From: Halorussus sp. MSC15.2
GTDB lineage: Archaea; Halobacteriota; Halobacteria; Halobacteriales; Haladaptataceae
Direction of reading: 5' to 3'
Assembly: GCF_010747475.1 (NCBI RefSeq)
Contig: NZ_VSLZ01000001.1
Location: forward strand, 620,001-684,000
DNA: 64,000 bases
Below the pieces are notes generated by a model, which was not told the DNA's origin, ran no database searches, and worked only from the letters and a program-made list of their open reading frames with translations. Shown here in pieces: positions 52,487-60,622 of the stretch. Numbering within the stretch: position 1 is the stretch's first letter; each line of letters starts with the position of its first letter. The position numbers and the translations under genes were made by a program.

Positions 52487-54595
52487 TCACGACCCAGAGT
52501 AGGCCGCGAGACTCGCGTCCGTCCGGTCGGCGAGGTACCGCGTGATATCGTCGCGCCGCCAGCCGACCGGCGAGAGGACGCTCTCGGCCGCCCGAAGCAA
52601 CGCCTCGGCGTAGAACTCCGCGTCGTACGTGGCGGCCTCGCTCGCCAACCGGACTCGGTCGCGCGACCGCTTCGAGTCGTCGGCGACCACGTAGCCGATT
52701 CTCTGCCCGGGCGAGAGGTCCCGGCCGCCGTCACCGGCGCGTTCCGCGGCGGCGACGGTGCGCGTCGAGCGGGCGTACTCCTCGGCGCGCTTCGAGGCCC
52801 GCTGCTCGACGACCAACTCCTCGGGGGCCACGCTACCGGCACGTAACTGGTTCAACGCCCGTCCTAAACGGTCGCAGACGGCCTCCGGGGACCGATACTC
52901 GTCGAAGGTCTCGACCAGCGTCTCCTGCACGTCGGCGACGAACGGCGGGGTGCTCCGCTGGCGGCACTCGACGCCGCGATACTTGTACTCGTCCGCCCCG
53001 GCGAGCGACCCGAAGTACTTCGTCAGCGCGCCCACGTCCGAGTCCCGCCGGGGGACGAACGCCACCCAGTCGTACTCGGCCTCGCGTTCGAGGCGAATCC
53101 CCGTGTCCGCGGTAATCTCCTCGGCCAGCGCGTCCAGCGACTCCTGTTCGACGCCCTCGCGCGGCGTCACCCAGATGCTGTCCACGATGCCGTGGACGAC
53201 GCGCCACCCGCCGTCCTCCAGCGCCTCCTTCGCGTCGAGCAGAATCTCCCGGGCGAACGCGTTGATGGCCTCGTGGCACTCGATGCGCCCGAACTTCGCG
53301 TTCGAGAAGCCCTGATAGCCGAAACACGAGACGAGAATCCACTTGATGGCCGCGGACCGCCCCTCCAACTCGGCCAGTCGCTCGGGGTCGTCGGTCTCCC
53401 GAATCTCGGCCTTGATGTCGTCGCGGTCGTCCACCAGCGGTTGCAGGACGTCCGGCAGGTAGCCGCGCTCGTCGCAGATGCCGTAGCCCAGTCCGGGAAC
53501 GTCCTCGCGGTCGGCGTGACAGTCGCACCGAACCGTCTCGGGCGAGACGTTGTACTCGCAGATGATGTTGGGGTAGAGCGACGAGAAGTCGAGTTCGTGG
53601 ACCGCCTCGTGAACCCCCGCGTCCGGCGCGAACGTGAACCCGCCGCGGTCGGCGTCGTGCAGTTGGCTCATCGTCTTGAACCGCTCCGAGCGCCACGCCT
53701 TCCAAGGCACCAGCACGTCGCGCGCCAGCGCCTCGCGTATCTGTATCGCGGTGAGGACGTTCCCGATGGACGCCCACGACAGTTCCTGTAAGGGTTTCCC
53801 CGACCGTTCGACGAGGTCGATGCATCCGGCGACGTTCGTCTCGTCGTAGAAGAACGTGTTCGAGCGGTCGATGACGACGCGGCCGGGCACGTTGTACCGG
53901 GCGGGCGAGTGGCCGACGCGTCCGTAACTGGTGTACGTCGATTCCCGGGCGAGTCGCTGGAAACCGGGCCGCCGACCGAGTCGGAGGTCGTAGCCCAGTC
54001 GGTCCGCAAGGTCGTGTAACTCGGCGAGGAGTTGCGCCGAGTCCACGACCAGCACGTCCGGGTCCTCGCGGTCGAGTATCTCCTCGACGCGCGGGAGCGC
54101 CATGTCCGGCGACCGCCCGACACGCTCGCCGCCGACCGTCAGCGGCGGAACCTCCCCGTCGCCGAACTCGTGCGCTCGGCCCTCGACCGAGAGCGTCGTC
54201 GGGGTCCTCGCGGGCGTCGGCGAGCGACCGCGTTCGAGGCAGTACCGGAACTCCCGTGAGAAGTCCACGTTGAAACACCGGAACTTGCCGGGGTCGCCCC
54301 ACTCGTGGACCCACCGCGCGAGGCGAGTCACCGACTCGACGCTCGCGCAGTCCACGCGAAGCGTTCGCTCGGCCTCGTGACGGAACCCCGGTCGCCACTC
54401 CTCGACGCGCGTCCGAGCGACGGTCGGGAACTGTTCCAGCGTTCGCCGGGCGTCTTCGAGCGATTCGTCGTCGCCTTCGCCGACGCCCACGTAGAACGTG
54501 GGCGTGTAGTCCGATACCCGCTCGCTGGTCGCGCCGTCGTCGGTCAGCGACCACTCTACGACCGCACCCTCGACGAAGTCGATTTTGTACGGCAT
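52487..54595 (-). CDS. PolB2-like family B DNA polymerase without proofreading domain
   Basis: 702 residues. Polymerase motif A DFSSLYPNII (336-345), motif B KWILVSCFGYQGFSNAKFG (418-436) and motif C GIVDSIWV (469-476). Motif C lacks the first Asp of the usual DTDS, but the second Asp (D472) and motif A D336 remain, so the two-metal site could work. The N-terminal ~300 residues retain an exonuclease-like fold but no ExoI-III acidic residues are apparent. This matches the archaeal PolB2 branch. It is the last gene of a three-gene operon (54605-54907 ends 9 bp upstream) with a RecA-fold protein. Confidence 0.88.
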   Translation of the reverse strand: MPYKIDFVEGAVVEWSLTDDGATSERVSDYTPTFYVGVGEGDDESLEDARRTLEQFPTVARTRVEEWRPGFRHEAERTLRVDCASVESVTRLARWVHEWGDPGKFRCFNVDFSREFRYCLERGRSPTPARTPTTLSVEGRAHEFGDGEVPPLTVGGERVGRSPDMALPRVEEILDREDPDVLVVDSAQLLAELHDLADRLGYDLRLGRRPGFQRLARESTYTSYGRVGHSPARYNVPGRVVIDRSNTFFYDETNVAGCIDLVERSGKPLQELSWASIGNVLTAIQIREALARDVLVPWKAWRSERFKTMSQLHDADRGGFTFAPDAGVHEAVHELDFSSLYPNIICEYNVSPETVRCDCHADREDVPGLGYGICDERGYLPDVLQPLVDDRDDIKAEIRETDDPERLAELEGRSAAIKWILVSCFGYQGFSNAKFGRIECHEAINAFAREILLDAKEALEDGGWRVVHGIVDSIWVTPREGVEQESLDALAEEITADTGIRLEREAEYDWVAFVPRRDSDVGALTKYFGSLAGADEYKYRGVECRQRSTPPFVADVQETLVETFDEYRSPEAVCDRLGRALNQLRAGSVAPEELVVEQRASKRAEEYARSTRTVAAAERAGDGGRDLSPGQRIGYVVADDSKRSRDRVRLASEAATYDAEFYAEALLRAAESVLSPVGWRRDDITRYLADRTDASLAAYSGS

Positions 54596-54604
54596 CGGGC
54601 GGCG

Positions 54605-54907
54605 TTACGTCGCCGACCGGTCGTCGGAGTCGTCGGAGTCGGCGCTCGTCGCCGCGGTCCGAGAACCTTCGAGTTCCGCTTCGAGGTCCTCGATGCGCTG
54701 CTGTTGGGCGAGGAGCATCGAGAACAGAACCACGACCATGGGGTTCTGATGGTTCAGATAGCCGCCCGCGTCGGCGTGTTCGTGGGCGTCCTCCCAGAGT
54801 CGGTCGAACCGGTCTTGGTCGGGACGCCGAAGCGCCCGCCGGTAGTCGGCCCAACTGTCCTCCAGCGACCGGAGCACGTCGCGGAACGTCGGGTTAGTAC
54901 GCCCCAT
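54605..54907 (-). CDS. Small operon partner of PolB2-like polymerase (unknown fold)
   Basis: 100 residues: PTFRDVLRSLEDSWADYRRALRRPDQDRFDRLWEDAHEHADAGGYLNHQNPMVVVLFSMLLAQQQRIEDLEAELEG and an acidic tail. It is helical with a coiled-coil end. Its start overlaps the stop of the upstream RecA-like gene by 14 bp, and it ends 9 bp before polB2, so all three are translated together. It could be an adaptor that holds polymerase and RecA-like subunit together. I do not recognise a named family, although I suspect it recurs with PolB2 in haloarchaea. Confidence 0.8.
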   Translation of the reverse strand: MGRTNPTFRDVLRSLEDSWADYRRALRRPDQDRFDRLWEDAHEHADAGGYLNHQNPMVVVLFSMLLAQQQRIEDLEAELEGSRTAATSADSDDSDDRSAT

Positions 54908-55595
54908 CGACAGTCACCTCCGGCGTCGGGGTTTCGGCGGCCCCCGGGGCCGACACGCGGGCCTGCAGGACTCGTTTCCAGAAGGCGAGCGTCGTCTGCA
55001 CCCCGCCGTTCGTCGTCGGGTAGACGAGGGTCTCGAACTCGTCGGCGACGAAGCGCGGACCGAACTTCGTCTGCTCGCACCGAATCGTCTCGTCGGCGGC
55101 CGCGGCGAGCGGTTCCGAGAACGAGTCGTGCGTCGAGCGAGTCACGAGGACCGGCACGTCGTGGCGGTGGGCGACGCCCGCGACCGTCGCTAGCGCCCGG
55201 AGCAGCAGGTCCTCACCTTCGTCGGCGTACGTTTCGGTCTCGCGGTAGAACCGGTCGAACGCCGGACAGACGACCAGCGATGTGTCGTCGTCTACCTGTT
55301 CGGGGAGTTCGCGGACGAGGTCGTAGTGCTGGTGGGCGGTGAACCCGCGGGCGACCCAAATCCGGTCGAGGGTCCGGGGACTCGGCGCGAGCGAGGCGAG
55401 CGACTGCGAGACCGCGTGGCCGCCCGCGTCCACCCACACCGCGGTTCCGCCGTTCGTCAGCAGGTGGTCGAGGACGAGCGAGTGTAGCGGCCCGGTCGCT
55501 CGTTCTTCGTCCGCCACGTCGAGGAGTCGAACTCCGGACGCTAACTCGGGCAGTTCGGGTTCTGGTCTCCCACCACTCCGTCGGTTTGCTGGCAT
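54894..55595 (-). CDS. RecA/RadA-fold protein with degenerate Walker A, polB2 operon
   Basis: 233 residues from the ATG at 55595. Beta strands and turns align with archaeal RadA/RadB: AVWVDAGGHAVSQSL (compare VDTEGRF of RadA), IWVARGFTAHQHYDLV (compare IYVARAFNSNHQ), SLVVCPAFDRFY as the Walker B strand, then VPVLVTRSTHDSF. The ATP loop, expected near ATGPLHSLVLDHLL (33-46), has no GKT/GKS. The fold is kept but ATP binding is probably lost, as in bacterial ImuA/SulA-type proteins. First gene of the operon; two TTCCGGA-type repeats lie upstream. Confidence 0.8.
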   Translation of the reverse strand: MPANRRSGGRPEPELPELASGVRLLDVADEERATGPLHSLVLDHLLTNGGTAVWVDAGGHAVSQSLASLAPSPRTLDRIWVARGFTAHQHYDLVRELPEQVDDDTSLVVCPAFDRFYRETETYADEGEDLLLRALATVAGVAHRHDVPVLVTRSTHDSFSEPLAAAADETIRCEQTKFGPRFVADEFETLVYPTTNGGVQTTLAFWKRVLQARVSAPGAAETPTPEVTVDGAY

Positions 55596-55639
55596 ACACA
55601 CGACTACTTCGGGTATCCCGATAAGCCTCGGCGCGCGTC

Positions 55640-55655
55640 TTCCGGAAGTTCCGGA
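55640..55655. promoter_or_regulatory. Candidate operator: tandem TTCCGGA upstream of the polB2 operon
   Basis: TTCCGGAAG-TTCCGGA starts at 55640, 45 bp upstream of the RecA-like gene. The first half with the preceding C is a perfect palindrome CTTCCGGAAG (55639-55648). Compare similar sites at 55715 and 59359. Confidence 0.45.
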
Positions 55656-55714
55656 CCGAGACCGTTCGTCCATCGAGGACCGCTGTGAACGGTCAGACGG
55701 GTACTCGCGGCTAC

Positions 55715-55731
55715 TTCCGGACGTTTCCAGA
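55715..55731. promoter_or_regulatory. Candidate operator: TTCCGGA-CGT-TTCCAGA
   Basis: TTCCGGA (55715-55721) and TTCCAGA (55725-55731), a direct repeat with 10-bp period, in the divergent region of the RecA-like and histidine kinase genes. Confidence 0.45.
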
Positions 55732-55876
55732 TACGGGTCTGTGAACCCTCGCCCGCGTGGAGGACCGACTCGGCGATGGTCGAGAGTCCGGTTCGACCTG
55801 GCAGTTCGTTTTCACTGATGATAATCGTACCACCATAATTATGCGTGGGGATTGTCTCTCACGGCGTAGAAACCGA

Positions 55877-58240
55877 ATGAGCCGGATAGCCGGAGGGAGT
55901 ATTCGCGTTCTCCACGTCGACGACGAACCTGCCTTCGCGGACACGGCCGCCGAGTTCCTCGAACGCGAGGACGACCGGTTCACCGTCGAGACGGCGAGCA
56001 GCGCGGGTGCGGGCGTGGCGCGACTCGCCGAACGGGAGTTCGATTGTATCGTGTCGGACTACGATATGCCGGGGAAGAACGGTCTGGAGTTCCTCGAAGC
56101 AGTCCGCGCGGACCACCCCGACCTGCCGTTCATCCTGTTCACCGGCAAGGGGAGCGAGGAAGTCGCCAGCGACGCTATCTCGGCGGGCGTGACCGACTAC
56201 CTCCAGAAAGAGCGGGGAACCGACCAGTACACGGTGCTGGCCAATCGCGTCCAGAACGCCGTCGAGCGGACCCGCGCCGAGTGGGAGCGCCAGCGCCAAC
56301 TCGACGCCATCGAAACCGCTCGGGAGGGCATCGGAATCCTCGACGAAGACGGTCACTTCCTCTACGTCAACGAGGCCTACGCCCGACTGTTCGGGTACCA
56401 GTCCGAGGAACTGCTCGGCGAACACTGGGAGTTGATATACCCCGACGAGGACGTCTCGCGGGTTCGTGAGGAGATTCTCCCGACGATTACGGAGACGGGT
56501 TCGTGGCAAGGGACGACGACCGGGCGGCGCGCCGACGGCAGTACGTTCGTCGCGAACCACACGCTCGCGACGACCGACCGGGGGGAACTCATCTGCACCG
56601 TCCGCAAGACGTCCGACTGCGAGGGGTTACAACAGAAACACGAGTTGGTGGTACGAGCCTCGACGGACGCGTTCTTCGACTGGGACCCGGAGACCGACGA
56701 GGTCACCCGCAACGACGAGTATCTCGCGCAGTTCGGCTACGACGCGTCCGATATCGAGAGCGACACCGACTGGTGGCGCGACCGAATCCACCCCGACGAC
56801 CGCGACCGCGTGTTCTCGGCGGTGGAACGGGCCGTAGAGAACCCCGAGATTTCGTACGACGAGACGTACCGCTTCCGGAAGAAAGACGGCACGTACGGCT
56901 TTCTCCGCACGCGCGGATACGTCGTCTACGACGAGCACGACGACCCTCAACGGATGGTGGGCGTCCACATCGACGTCACCGACCGTAAGGAACACGAGCG
57001 CGACCTCAACCGTCTCCACGACGCGACGAGCGACCTCATACAGGCCGACACTCACGAGGCCATCGCGGAGACTGCGGTCGAGACCGTCCGCGAGGTCCTC
57101 GACATGCCCAACAACGCGCTCTGGCTTCACGACGAGACCGACGACACCCTCGAACCGGTAGCCCTCACCGACGAGGCGGCCGACCTCGTGGGCGAACCGC
57201 CCGTCTTCGAGCCGGGCGAGAGCCTCTCGTGGGAGGTGTTCCAATCTCAGGAGAGCGAGGTGTTCGAGAACGTCGCCTCACAGCCCGGACGGCACAATCC
57301 CGAGACGCCCATCCGCAGCGAAATCATCCTGCCGCTGGGCGACCACGGCGTGATGAACATCGGTTCGACCGCGGTCGGCGCGTTCGACGAGACGGACGTC
57401 TCGCTGGCCCGGATTCTCGCGACGAACGTGGAGGCGGCACTGACTCGCGCCGACGGCCGCCGCGAACTGGCCCGGCAACACGAGCGACTCGACGAGTTCG
57501 CCAGCGTGGTCAGCCACGACCTCCGGAACCCGCTCAACGTGGCCAACGGACAACTGGACTTGGCCCGGAAGGAGTGTGACAGCGACCACCTCGACGAGGT
57601 GGCGGACGCCCACGACCGGATGCAGACGCTGATAGACGACCTGTTGACGCTCGCCCGCGAGGGAGACTCGGTCGTCGAGACGGAACCGGTCGCGCTCCGG
57701 GCGATAGCCGACACCTGCTGGGGAACCGTCCCGACGGACGGGGCGACCCTCGTCACCGACGCGACGCGGACGGTCCGGGCCGACCGCGGTCGCCTCGGGC
57801 AGTTGCTGGAGAACCTCTTCCGGAACGCCGTCGAACACGGTTCGACGAGTCCTCGTTCACAGGTTCACGAGGACGTTCATCAGACTTCGTCTGATGCAGC
57901 CCATCAGAACGCGAAGCGTTCTGAGGACGCCGTGGAGCATGGCTCCACGAGCAATCGTCCACGGGACGATGGCGCCGTCGAACACGGTTCGACGGACGTG
58001 CGGGTGACGGTCGGCGGATTAGACGACGGGTTCTTCGTCGCCGACGACGGGCCGGGAATCCCCGAGAGCGAGCACGGCGACGTGTTCCGGCGGGGGTACT
58101 CCACCGCGAGGGAGAACACCGGGTTCGGTCTCGCCATCGTCGAGCAGATTGCGGAGGCCCACGGCTGGAACGTCCGCGTCACCGAGAGCGCCGACGGCGG
58201 CGCGCGATTCGAGATTACCGGCGTCGCGTGCGTCGAGTAA
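55877..58240 (+). CDS. Receiver-PAS-PAS-GAF sensor histidine kinase
   Basis: 787 residues from the ATG at 55877; an in-frame TTG/GTG further upstream is less likely. Receiver domain with DD at 15-16, phosphoacceptor Asp61 in IVSDYDMPG and Lys111. Two PAS domains (about 145-240 and 260-370, second with PAC), GAF (375-525), H-box VVSHDLRNPLNVANGQ (His547), N-box NLFRNAVEHG (Asn650), G1 DDGPGIP (723-729) and G2 GFGLAI. Between N-box and G1 is a 60-residue expansion in which AVEHGST appears three times, encoded by seven palindromes (see repeat). Confidence 0.92.
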   Translation: MSRIAGGSIRVLHVDDEPAFADTAAEFLEREDDRFTVETASSAGAGVARLAEREFDCIVSDYDMPGKNGLEFLEAVRADHPDLPFILFTGKGSEEVASDAISAGVTDYLQKERGTDQYTVLANRVQNAVERTRAEWERQRQLDAIETAREGIGILDEDGHFLYVNEAYARLFGYQSEELLGEHWELIYPDEDVSRVREEILPTITETGSWQGTTTGRRADGSTFVANHTLATTDRGELICTVRKTSDCEGLQQKHELVVRASTDAFFDWDPETDEVTRNDEYLAQFGYDASDIESDTDWWRDRIHPDDRDRVFSAVERAVENPEISYDETYRFRKKDGTYGFLRTRGYVVYDEHDDPQRMVGVHIDVTDRKEHERDLNRLHDATSDLIQADTHEAIAETAVETVREVLDMPNNALWLHDETDDTLEPVALTDEAADLVGEPPVFEPGESLSWEVFQSQESEVFENVASQPGRHNPETPIRSEIILPLGDHGVMNIGSTAVGAFDETDVSLARILATNVEAALTRADGRRELARQHERLDEFASVVSHDLRNPLNVANGQLDLARKECDSDHLDEVADAHDRMQTLIDDLLTLAREGDSVVETEPVALRAIADTCWGTVPTDGATLVTDATRTVRADRGRLGQLLENLFRNAVEHGSTSPRSQVHEDVHQTSSDAAHQNAKRSEDAVEHGSTSNRPRDDGAVEHGSTDVRVTVGGLDDGFFVADDGPGIPESEHGDVFRRGYSTARENTGFGLAIVEQIAEAHGWNVRVTESADGGARFEITGVACVE
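57829..57994. repeat. Seven consecutive palindromes inside the histidine kinase N-box/ATP lid
   Basis: Stems with three-base loops: CGTCGAAC-ACG-GTTCGACG (57829-57847), CATCAGAC-TTC-GTCTGATG (57878-57896), TCAGAACGC-GAA-GCGTTCTGA (57904-57924), CGTGGAGC-ATG-GCTCCACG (57931-57949), ATCGTCC-ACG-GGACGAT (57954-57970), and CCGTCGAAC-ACG-GTTCGACGG (57975-57995). A longer loop stem GTCCTCGT/ACGAGGAC lies at 57849-57874. The first and last encode AVEHGST in the same frame. Confidence 0.85.
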
Positions 58241-58288
58241 ACGGGACGCGCCCGAAATCGCGCCGACGAACGGATAGGTACTCTCCGG

Positions 58289-59314
58289 CTACTCCACGTT
58301 CTCGAACGTCTCCGAGACCGACCGATACGTCCGGTCTCGACTCGTTCCCTCCGCCCGTATCACGTCGTACTGGTCCATCTTCGAGAGGTAGTTGCGGACC
58401 GTGCGGTCGGTCTTGGGGTCGTCCATCCGTTCGCGGTACTCCTCGTACAACTCGCTCGGCGAGACGGCGTCGCGTTCTTCGATGATTTCGTATAGCGTGC
58501 GCTGGTGGGGCGTCAGCGTGTCCACGTCCTTCTCGTGGCGCTCCGCGCGCGCTTCCGGAATCGACGCCGCCACGATGTCGTCCGTAATCTGCGACTCGTA
58601 GCTCTGGTGGGCCTGTCTCGCGGCGGTCCGGAGGATGCTGAGCGCGACCCGCGCGTCGCCTCCGGCGGCGTCGGCGATAGTCGCGAGTTGGTCGCGGTCG
58701 ATAGCGCCCTCTTCGAGTCCGGACTTGACGCGGGCGTCCATGATGGAGACGAGTTCGTCCGAGTCGTAGCGGTCGAAGCGCACGCGCTCGCACCCCGTCA
58801 GCCGACTGGTGAGGCGCTCGTCGGCGTTTCCGAACAGTTCTCGCTCGCGGTTGGCGACCAGCAGCATCGAGAACTGCGGGAGTTCGTGGAGGTGGTACAA
58901 CAGACTCTTGTCTTCGAGTTGGTCGGCCTCGTCGAGGATGACGACGCACGGCGGCCCGTCGTACTTGCGGAGACGCTCGTAGAGTTCGTCGCGGGGCGTG
59001 GACTGGCGGTGAATGTCCACGGTCTTGCCGAGTCCTTCGAGGATGCGATAGAGGGTGCGGAACTCCGAGAAGTTCTGCCAGCAGTTGACGTACTGGTACT
59101 CCACGTCGAGGACCTCCTGACGGAGTTGTTCGGCGGTGTACTTGGCGAGACACGTCTTTCCGACGCCCGAGGGGCCGAGCAGGAGTGTGGTATCGGCGGG
59201 GTTGCCGTCGGTGAGCGGGGCGAGGATTTCGGTGAGGTGGGTCACTTCGGCGTCTCGATGCTCGACCTCTCGGGGGACGAAGCCTGTTCGGAGAACGCGA
59301 GCATCGGTTATCAT
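58289..59314 (-). CDS. Orc1/Cdc6-family replication initiation protein
   Basis: 341 residues from the ATG at 59314; the frame continues upstream without conserved sequence. AAA+ domain: Walker A GPSGVGKT at 47-54, Walker B CVVILDEADQLEDKS, sensor region LLVANRERELFGNADERLTSRL. A C-terminal winged helix (LTPHQRTLYEIIEERDAVSPSELYEEYRERM) is present. It is shorter than typical ~400-residue Orc1, as in many haloarchaeal Cdc6 paralogues. Such paralogues often sit next to the origin they bind, but no clear AT-rich origin with ORB repeats was recognised here. Confidence 0.9.
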   Translation of the reverse strand: MITDARVLRTGFVPREVEHRDAEVTHLTEILAPLTDGNPADTTLLLGPSGVGKTCLAKYTAEQLRQEVLDVEYQYVNCWQNFSEFRTLYRILEGLGKTVDIHRQSTPRDELYERLRKYDGPPCVVILDEADQLEDKSLLYHLHELPQFSMLLVANRERELFGNADERLTSRLTGCERVRFDRYDSDELVSIMDARVKSGLEEGAIDRDQLATIADAAGGDARVALSILRTAARQAHQSYESQITDDIVAASIPEARAERHEKDVDTLTPHQRTLYEIIEERDAVSPSELYEEYRERMDDPKTDRTVRNYLSKMDQYDVIRAEGTSRDRTYRSVSETFENVE

Positions 59315-59358
59315 TAGTTCCGGTATCAGGCCGACGGGACTTAAAGGAGAAGGCTCGT

Positions 59359-59374
59359 TTCCGGAAATTCCAGA
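59359..59374. promoter_or_regulatory. Candidate operator: TTCCGGA-AA-TTCCAGA upstream of orc
   Basis: TTCCGGA (59359-59365) and TTCCAGA (59368-59374), the same direct repeat as found upstream of the polB2 operon, 45-60 bp before the orc start. Confidence 0.45.
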
Positions 59375-59505
59375 AGTGGACGAGTCAGGGTTTCGAGCGG
59401 CGAACGCTCGGTGCCGAACCTCGCGTCGCTCGTCGCCCGCAACTGTTCGCCGCACGGTAATAGCACCACACCGGACCGACTGCCTGTTATTTTCACTATA
59501 GAAAA

Positions 59506-59517
59506 TATTTAAGTATA
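59506..59517 (+). promoter_or_regulatory. TATA box of the BKACE gene
   Basis: TATTTAAGTATA at 59506-59517, centred 29 bp before the ATG at 59540; an AT-rich sequence in a GC-rich genome, matching a leaderless haloarchaeal promoter. Confidence 0.65.
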
Positions 59518-59539
59518 CCGTCGGGGAAGTCGATATGTA

Positions 59540-60607
59540 ATGTCTCCGCATAGGTCGAATTCGGACGCCGATAACGGTCGGCCGGACGGGAAGTCGCTCC
59601 ACAGGAACCTCTACGACGACCTCTCGTTCGACGAGTTAGAGCCATCGTCGACGTTCACCGAGGAGGTCGCCAAGCAGTTCTTCCCGGTCCACGAGGAGGA
59701 CCGAATCGAGACGATGGATAGCCCGGTCGTCGTCGAGTGCGCGTATCCGGGGTGGCAACCCGGCGGGGACCACTATCCGGCGGTCCCCGAGTCCAAAGAC
59801 GAGCAGATTCGGGAACTCGTCGAGAGCGTCGAAGCGGGGGCCGCCGCGGTTCACGTCCACCCGCGCGACGAGGACGGCCGCCCGCAGTGGAACGACAACG
59901 ACCTGCTGGTGGAGATTCTCGACCCGGTGTTCGAGGAGTGCGGCGACGTGGTGACGTTCAGTCAGGGGTGGACGACCAGTCCCCACGCCGACTACGTGTC
60001 GGGCGTCCGCGACCTGCTGGAACGCGGCGACGGCAACAAGTACTGTCAGGGCGGGGTCGTCCTGCCCCCGGGACTGTTCGGCGCGGGGTCGCTCCACTCG
60101 ATTTCGACCATCAAGGAGGCCGTCCGCTACTACGAGGAGAACGGGGTGAAGCCCATCTTCCAACTGTACGACACCCACGTCCTGCGCGACCTGAAACACC
60201 ACCTCATCGCGGACGACGAGTTGGAGTGGGACCCATACGTCTTGTGTCTGCGCGCCGGGTCTCACCACTCACAGACCACGACCAACGACCCGTGGTCGTA
60301 CTTCAAGGTCATCTCCGAGATATACAACGTGCGCCAGTCCGTCGAGGACAGCGTGGTCGGACTCTACCCCGGCGGACGGAACTGGCTTCCGATGCTGATG
60401 ATGGGCCTAATCGCCGGGGCCAACGTCGTCCGGGTCGGTATCGAGGACGCCTACTGGATGTATCCCCACGAAGACGAACTCGTCCGGAAGAACGCCGAGG
60501 TCGTCGAGACCGCCGTCGAAATCGCCGAGATGCTCGGCCGCGAGGTCATCACCGACCCCGACCGCGCGCGGGAGTTCCTCGGCATGAAGTACACGTCGCC
60601 GCGCTGA
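59540..60607 (+). CDS. Beta-keto acid cleavage enzyme (3-keto-5-aminohexanoate cleavage protein family)
   Basis: 355 residues. The DUF849/BKACE signature is present: VVVECAYPGWQPGG, the metal-binding AAAVHVHPRDEDGRP, FSQGWTTSPHADYVSG, and a C-terminal VVRVGIEDAYWMYPHEDELV with the catalytic Glu. The family cleaves beta-keto acids with acetyl-CoA, as in lysine degradation. The N-terminal ~40 residues form an acidic extension. The haloarchaeal substrate is not known. Divergent from orc. Confidence 0.9.
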   Translation: MSPHRSNSDADNGRPDGKSLHRNLYDDLSFDELEPSSTFTEEVAKQFFPVHEEDRIETMDSPVVVECAYPGWQPGGDHYPAVPESKDEQIRELVESVEAGAAAVHVHPRDEDGRPQWNDNDLLVEILDPVFEECGDVVTFSQGWTTSPHADYVSGVRDLLERGDGNKYCQGGVVLPPGLFGAGSLHSISTIKEAVRYYEENGVKPIFQLYDTHVLRDLKHHLIADDELEWDPYVLCLRAGSHHSQTTTNDPWSYFKVISEIYNVRQSVEDSVVGLYPGGRNWLPMLMMGLIAGANVVRVGIEDAYWMYPHEDELVRKNAEVVETAVEIAEMLGREVITDPDRAREFLGMKYTSPR

Positions 60608-60622
60608 CGCGACGAGTCGCCC

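Noticed and set aside
59315-59540. Replication origin next to the Orc1/Cdc6 gene
   Set aside because: There is a short AT-rich stretch, but I could not find inverted ORB-type repeats flanking a duplex-unwinding element. The TTCCGGA motif is not enough.
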